Source: an uncultured Bacilli bacterium
Lineage (GTDB): Bacteria; Bacillota_I; Bacilli_A; RF39; UBA660
Length of the DNA: 17,581 bases
Direction of reading: 5' to 3'
Assembly: GCA_944363895.1 (NCBI GenBank)
Contig: CALVVP010000019.1
Location: 1 to 17,581 of the forward strand
The notes beneath the pieces were generated by a model. It searched no databases. It had not been told where the DNA came from and saw only the letters and a program-made list of their open reading frames with translations. Position numbers and translations under genes: made by a program. How positions within the stretch are numbered: position 1 is the first letter of the stretch; each line of letters opens with the position of its first letter. This document shows, piece by piece, positions 13,913-17,581 of the stretch.

Positions 13913-15057
13913 TTACTATATTTTTTAAATAATTGAAATGCTTCTTCTTTAAATTGTCCTAAAGATTTAATTTCTGCTTCTTTAGTGGCTAATGAGGATT
14001 GCTGTAGTTTTATTGTTTCAGCTTGTTGTTCGATAATACTTTGCTGGGAAGTAATTGTTCGTTCATAATCGGCGATAGTCTCTTTTGCTTGCATTAATTG
14101 TTCTTTTAAATTTTTTAATTCTAGTAAAATAGGCGATAAAGCGCCAGAATTAGTCGATACTTGTAAATTGTAAACTTTAGCTAATTCTTGACATGATTCA
14201 TCTAATGTAGTATCTATTCTTACATTTCTTTTTTGAATAATAGCTGAAATTAATTCTGATAAAAATTGCGAAATTTGCATTTGATTTTCAAAATTAGCGA
14301 TCAATCTTTTTAAATTATATATATAATCGCGGGTAACAATTAAGTGGAAATCATATTCTTGCGCTAAACTGTTTAATTTTTGAACTTTAGACAATTTTTC
14401 TGTATTTGTTGTATAAAATTTTTCATCGGTATTAATTCGCCAAATATTATTTACTAACATAACTTCTTGATTAGAAACAATACCTTTAAAAACATCATAA
14501 GAAAATGACTCATCAAAATTAGCAATAATAGAAGATGGAGCATAATAAGAACTATTTTGAACTTTTTTTAATCCTAAAAAACAAGGATAATTTTCACCAT
14601 CGTCAAAAATAATATAATACTCACAGCCATAATTATTAGGATCTCCATTTATATAACTTCGTGCGGGAACATAGTGGCAAACACCAAGAATATTAAAAGA
14701 ATTAAATTTGAGAACTGTTTTGAAAAAACTTAATTTTTCATTAATAAACAAAGAGAAAATATCACTATAATTTATTTCGCCTCGTGTCATTTTTTGATAA
14801 ATAGCATGAGATCTAGTAATTAATTCTTCTAACATTTCGAATGGTTTATCAGCGGATAAAATTTTACTTGTTTTTAGATTACCAATGTTAATACCTAACA
14901 AATGGGGAATATTTTGTGGTTTAAAAGTAAATTCGATGGTTTTATTATTAGATAAATATAATTTATATTCGTTAAAACGGTAGGGAGAATTTTTAAAAAA
15001 ATTAATTGCTTCTTCCAATTTAATAATAATTTGTTCAAATTCATATTTCGTAGGCAT
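13909..15057 (-). CDS. PBECR4-like (putative RNase-fold) protein with C-terminal coiled coil
   Basis: A 382-aa protein with no signal peptide or membrane segment. The N-terminal ~180 residues have the pattern I associate with the PBECR4 domain (phage Barnase-EndoU-ColicinE5/D-RelE-like nuclease): a polar-strand start YKLYLSNNKTIEFTFKPQN, then PHLLGI (51-56), a helical middle, FNILGV (121-126), a strand pair around YYIIFDDGENYPCFLGLKK (147-165) and YYAPSSIIAN (171-180). The C-terminus (about 309-366) is a Gln/Glu/Lys-rich coiled coil. The predicted activity, RNA cleavage, is inferred from the family name; no catalytic residue is certain. It has SD AGAGGGGG, its own promoter and a palindrome over the -10 box. 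No antitoxin-like gene is adjacent, so a classic toxin-antitoxin pair is not apparent. It could be a phage-derived or host RNA-processing factor. Confidence 0.65.
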   Translation of the reverse strand: MPTKYEFEQIIIKLEEAINFFKNSPYRFNEYKLYLSNNKTIEFTFKPQNIPHLLGINIGNLKTSKILSADKPFEMLEELITRSHAIYQKMTRGEINYSDIFSLFINEKLSFFKTVLKFNSFNILGVCHYVPARSYINGDPNNYGCEYYIIFDDGENYPCFLGLKKVQNSSYYAPSSIIANFDESFSYDVFKGIVSNQEVMLVNNIWRINTDEKFYTTNTEKLSKVQKLNSLAQEYDFHLIVTRDYIYNLKRLIANFENQMQISQFLSELISAIIQKRNVRIDTTLDESCQELAKVYNLQVSTNSGALSPILLELKNLKEQLMQAKETIADYERTITSQQSIIEQQAETIKLQQSSLATKEAEIKSLGQFKEEAFQLFKKYSN

Positions 15058-15074
15058 AATTTACCCCCTCTTTT

Positions 15075-15091
15075 TTAGGAAAATATCCTAA
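15075..15091. promoter_or_regulatory. perfect palindrome over the -10 box of the PBECR4-like gene
   Basis: TTAGGA-AAATA-TCCTAA is a perfect 6-bp inverted repeat. It covers the -10 box (15085-15090) and expected start point of the promoter for the PBECR4-like gene. It lacks a T-run on the 3' side of either strand, so it is not a terminator. A repressor site, or an mRNA 5' hairpin, is more likely. Confidence 0.5.
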
Positions 15092-15113
15092 CATAAAATG
15101 AATTAAATGTCAA
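15085..15113 (-). promoter_or_regulatory. promoter of the PBECR4-like gene
   Basis: TTGACA (15108-15113) is 17 bases upstream of TAGGAT (15085-15090) on the minus strand. The -35 is perfect, the -10 has two mismatches, and the -35 overlaps the TGA stop of the CDF gene. AGAGGGGG follows before the start. Confidence 0.65.
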
Positions 15114-15970
15114 TTTTGTGGTTCCATATGAATATAAACATATTTTATTTTTTCATCTTTTTGTTTTAAAGCAAATTCTAACTTATCGATAACTTCATGA
15201 GCATCACTCAATAATATTTCATTTTTCATGATAATATTAGCCAATAATTGATAATATGGTCCATATCTTAAAATATGAAGTTCTCTAATTTTTATTATTT
15301 CTTCAAAAGATAATATTGTTTTTTTTATTTCTTCCATATATTCTTTATCGATAATTTGTTCTTCTAATAAAATACTAATATTATCCATTAATACCCGATA
15401 GCCTGTGTGAATAATCAAAATAGCGATTACGATAGTACCGATTAAATCAGCATACTTAAAAATTGGAATAGTATTGGAAAATTGCATCAAAATAATCGAT
15501 ACTAAAACAAAAACTGAACTATATACATCGATTCTGCTTTCTTTTCCTGATGCGATTAAAATATTATTTTTATAATTTATTCCTTTTTGATAAATATAAC
15601 TAGATACAATAAACTTGGAAATTATTGTAAAAATGCTAACAAAAATAACTAATAAACTGGGAATGGTTATTTCTTTATTAAATACTTCATTAATAAGACC
15701 TAGTCCTAAAATAATTATAATGATACCGATAATCATGCTAGTAACATATTCTGTTTTGCCATGGCCAAAAGGATGTTTTTTATCAGCTGGTTTTAAAGCT
15801 AATTTATTGCCAAAAATGGCGATTATATCGGTTGATAAATCGCTAAAAGAATGAACTCCATCGGCAATTAATGCGCTGCTTTTGCCGATAAAGCCAAAAA
15901 TTAGTTTAATAATAGATAAAAAGATATTGGTTATCGAACTGACCAATAATACTTTTGTTGTTTTATTCAT
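15110..15970 (-). CDS. Cation diffusion facilitator (CDF) family metal transporter
   Basis: A 286-aa CDF-type exporter, probably a proton antiporter for a divalent metal such as Mn, Zn or Fe. About six hydrophobic segments (roughly 7-28, 31-54, 75-96, 105-126, 150-164 and 171-192) are followed by a cytoplasmic C-terminal domain (about 205-286) ending in HMEPQN. The metal site on helix 2 reads ADGVHSFSD, with H40 and D44. KKHPFGHGKTEY (64-75) is the conserved loop before helix 3. On helix 5 the usual HxxxD is E144-x3-D148 (ASGKESRID), a substitution that can change metal preference. It follows polA by 11 bases and its SD (AAGGTG) overlaps the polA stop, so the two form one operon. The substrate cannot be decided by eye. 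Confidence 0.92.
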   Translation of the reverse strand: MNKTTKVLLVSSITNIFLSIIKLIFGFIGKSSALIADGVHSFSDLSTDIIAIFGNKLALKPADKKHPFGHGKTEYVTSMIIGIIIIILGLGLINEVFNKEITIPSLLVIFVSIFTIISKFIVSSYIYQKGINYKNNILIASGKESRIDVYSSVFVLVSIILMQFSNTIPIFKYADLIGTIVIAILIIHTGYRVLMDNISILLEEQIIDKEYMEEIKKTILSFEEIIKIRELHILRYGPYYQLLANIIMKNEILLSDAHEVIDKLEFALKQKDEKIKYVYIHMEPQN

Positions 15971-15981
15971 TTTTAATCACC

Positions 15982-17581
15982 TTATTTTGCTTCATACCAA
16001 TTATTTCCATATTCAACATCGATTTTCAAAGGTACTTTTAACTGACAAATATTTTCCATGACATCTTTCATTATTTTTGTTACTTTTTCTTGTTCTACTT
16101 TTAAACAATCAAAAACTAATTCATCATGAACTTGAATAATCAATTTTGACTTTAAGTTGTTTTCTTTTAATTTTTTATGAATTTCAACCATCGCTTTTTT
16201 AATTATATCAGCGCTTGTTCCTTGAATTGGCGTATTTAATGCCATTCTTTCGCCGGATTGTCTAATCATATAATTGGTATTTTTTAATTCATCAATATTT
16301 CTTTTACGATTGAATAATGTTTTCGCATAGCCACATTCGTAAGCTTGTTTGATTGCATTATCCATGTATTCTTTAATGCCAGGATAAGTTTTTAAGTATT
16401 CATCGATAAAATTTTGGGCATCTTTATTGGAAATATTTAAATTTCCTGATAATCCAAAGCTACTTATACCATAAATTATTCCAAAATTAACAGCTTTAGC
16501 TATTCTTCGCATTTCTTTAGTAACTAAATCTTGGTCTACTTTGAAGATATCACTAGCTGTTTTACTATGAATATCTAAACCTTTTCTAAAAGCTTCAATT
16601 AAAGTGGGAACATTAGCAATATGGGCAAGAATTCTGAGTTCAATTTGGGAATAATCGCCACTTATAATAATTGAATTTTTCGAAGGGATAAAAGCTTTTC
16701 TAATTAAGCGACCATATTCAGTTCGGATGGGAATATTTTGTAAATTGGGCTCAATACTAGATAATCTCCCTGTTCTTGTTAAAGTTTGTGTGTATATCGT
16801 ATGAACTTTTCCGTCATCCATAATGGTATTAATCAATCCTTCAATATAAGTTGTATATAATTTAGTTAACATTCGATATTCAATAATTAAATCAATGATG
16901 GGATGTTTACCTTTTAGTCTGTTTAAAACATCGATTGCTGTAGAATAGCCTGTTTTACCTTTTTTGCCGTGGGGTAGCTTTAGTTTTTCAAATAACACTT
17001 CGCCTAATTGATTAGGTGATGATATATTAAACTCACAGCCAGCTTGGTTATAAATATCTTTACTTAATAATTCTAATTTTATTTTTATATCTTCGCCCAT
17101 ATCTTTTAAAATGTTTTTATCCACATAAACGCCATTATATTCCATATCGCCTAAAACATAAGCTAAAGGCATTTCGATATCATGATAAAGTTCTAATATA
17201 TCTTCTGTTTTTATTTTATTTAAAATAGCTGCTTTTTTTTCATAAATAAATTTAGCTTTACTAACAACAATATTGGCGATATCTAAAGGAATTGTTTTAT
17301 TGGATTTACCAAATGATGTTTCATAAAAAGGAATATTATAATTGAATTGATTAGCTAAATAAGCAATATCTTCTTTGGTGTTGTATTCTAATAAAGAGGC
17401 TGCGATCATTAAATCGTCGTTTACATTATCTAAATTTAAATTGTGCCATTTTAAAGCAACATAAGCTTTTTTTAAATCATAGGTAGTGATATTAATGTTT
17501 TTTAAGAAATTTAAATTAGTTAATTTTTCAAAAGGAATATAATAAGCAATGTCTTTATTATATAAACCAAGACCAATTATT
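15982..17581 (-). CDS. polA: DNA polymerase I, C-terminal 532 residues (5' end beyond the window)
   Basis: The frame stays open to the window edge, so the gene is partial. The Met at 17407-17409 is internal, inside DDLMIAASLLEY, not the start. Upstream of it lies the middle of the 3'-5' exonuclease-like domain. That domain looks degenerate: where the third exonuclease Asp is expected the sequence reads SKAKFIYEKK, suggesting no proofreading, as in Bacillus Pol I. The polymerase domain is complete: motif A SGDYSQIELRILAH, motif B RRIAKAVNFGIIYG (with Phe at the ribose-sensing position of the O helix), the QGTSADIIKKAM segment, and motif C IQVHDELVFD. It fills gaps after RNA primer removal and in repair. 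The 5' nuclease domain, if present, is outside the window. Confidence 0.97.
   Translation of the reverse strand, partial: IIGLGLYNKDIAYYIPFEKLTNLNFLKNINITTYDLKKAYVALKWHNLNLDNVNDDLMIAASLLEYNTKEDIAYLANQFNYNIPFYETSFGKSNKTIPLDIANIVVSKAKFIYEKKAAILNKIKTEDILELYHDIEMPLAYVLGDMEYNGVYVDKNILKDMGEDIKIKLELLSKDIYNQAGCEFNISSPNQLGEVLFEKLKLPHGKKGKTGYSTAIDVLNRLKGKHPIIDLIIEYRMLTKLYTTYIEGLINTIMDDGKVHTIYTQTLTRTGRLSSIEPNLQNIPIRTEYGRLIRKAFIPSKNSIIISGDYSQIELRILAHIANVPTLIEAFRKGLDIHSKTASDIFKVDQDLVTKEMRRIAKAVNFGIIYGISSFGLSGNLNISNKDAQNFIDEYLKTYPGIKEYMDNAIKQAYECGYAKTLFNRKRNIDELKNTNYMIRQSGERMALNTPIQGTSADIIKKAMVEIHKKLKENNLKSKLIIQVHDELVFDCLKVEQEKVTKIMKDVMENICQLKVPLKIDVEYGNNWYEAK

Noticed and set aside
15615..15854. Plus-strand frame inside the CDF gene
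   Set aside because: Antisense shadow of membrane helices and no RBS.
1..17581. Mollicutes code 4 (TGA as Trp)
   Set aside because: Trp codons are TGG and several genes end naturally at TGA with the next gene's SD or start overlapping it.

Overview
The window is A+T-rich DNA from a low-GC Gram-positive bacterium, most likely an uncultured or gut-associated member of the Bacilli/Erysipelotrichia side of the Firmicutes. The evidence is a DnaB/DnaI-type primosome, FtsY with YlxM, RNase J, a T-box riboswitch on serS, strong AGGAGG-type ribosome binding sites and TTGACA/TATAAT promoters. TGA is a real stop here (GNAT gene, dnaB, the CDF gene and the PBECR4-like gene all end in TGA) and Trp is TGG, so this is the standard bacterial code, not the Mollicutes code. 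MurI implies a peptidoglycan wall, and a CotD-like protein behind a possible sigma-K promoter hints at sporulation or a sporulating ancestor.

Layout. Nearly everything is read leftwards (minus strand). From the right edge: polA (5' end outside the window) and a CDF metal transporter form one unit. Next is a free-standing gene with a probable PBECR4-type nuclease fold and a C-terminal coiled coil, with its own promoter. A T-box leader and serS follow, with a SerRS of unusual sequence type. Then comes a SNF2 helicase-murI-mutM unit. rnjA is the only large plus-strand gene; it converges on mutM and diverges from ftsY. The ftsY unit continues through a small three-helix membrane protein to ylxM, but ffh does not follow. 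Instead there are two divergent XRE regulators around a 19-bp inverted repeat. The left part is dnaB-dnaI-GNAT-LOG, tightly packed and closed by a strong terminator, then the coat-protein-like gene at the edge.

How the parts fit. polA, mutM, dnaB and dnaI keep the order I remember from Bacillus, with other genes between them, so the window looks like an old replication/repair neighbourhood that has been rearranged. FtsY and YlxM belong to the signal recognition pathway, SerRS to translation, MurI to wall synthesis and RNase J to RNA decay. The accessory genes (two XRE, GNAT, LOG, PBECR4-like, CDF) sit in the gaps. There is no CRISPR array, insertion sequence, tRNA or rRNA. No gene-free stretch exceeds 300 bases; the longest (13654-13908) is the serS leader.
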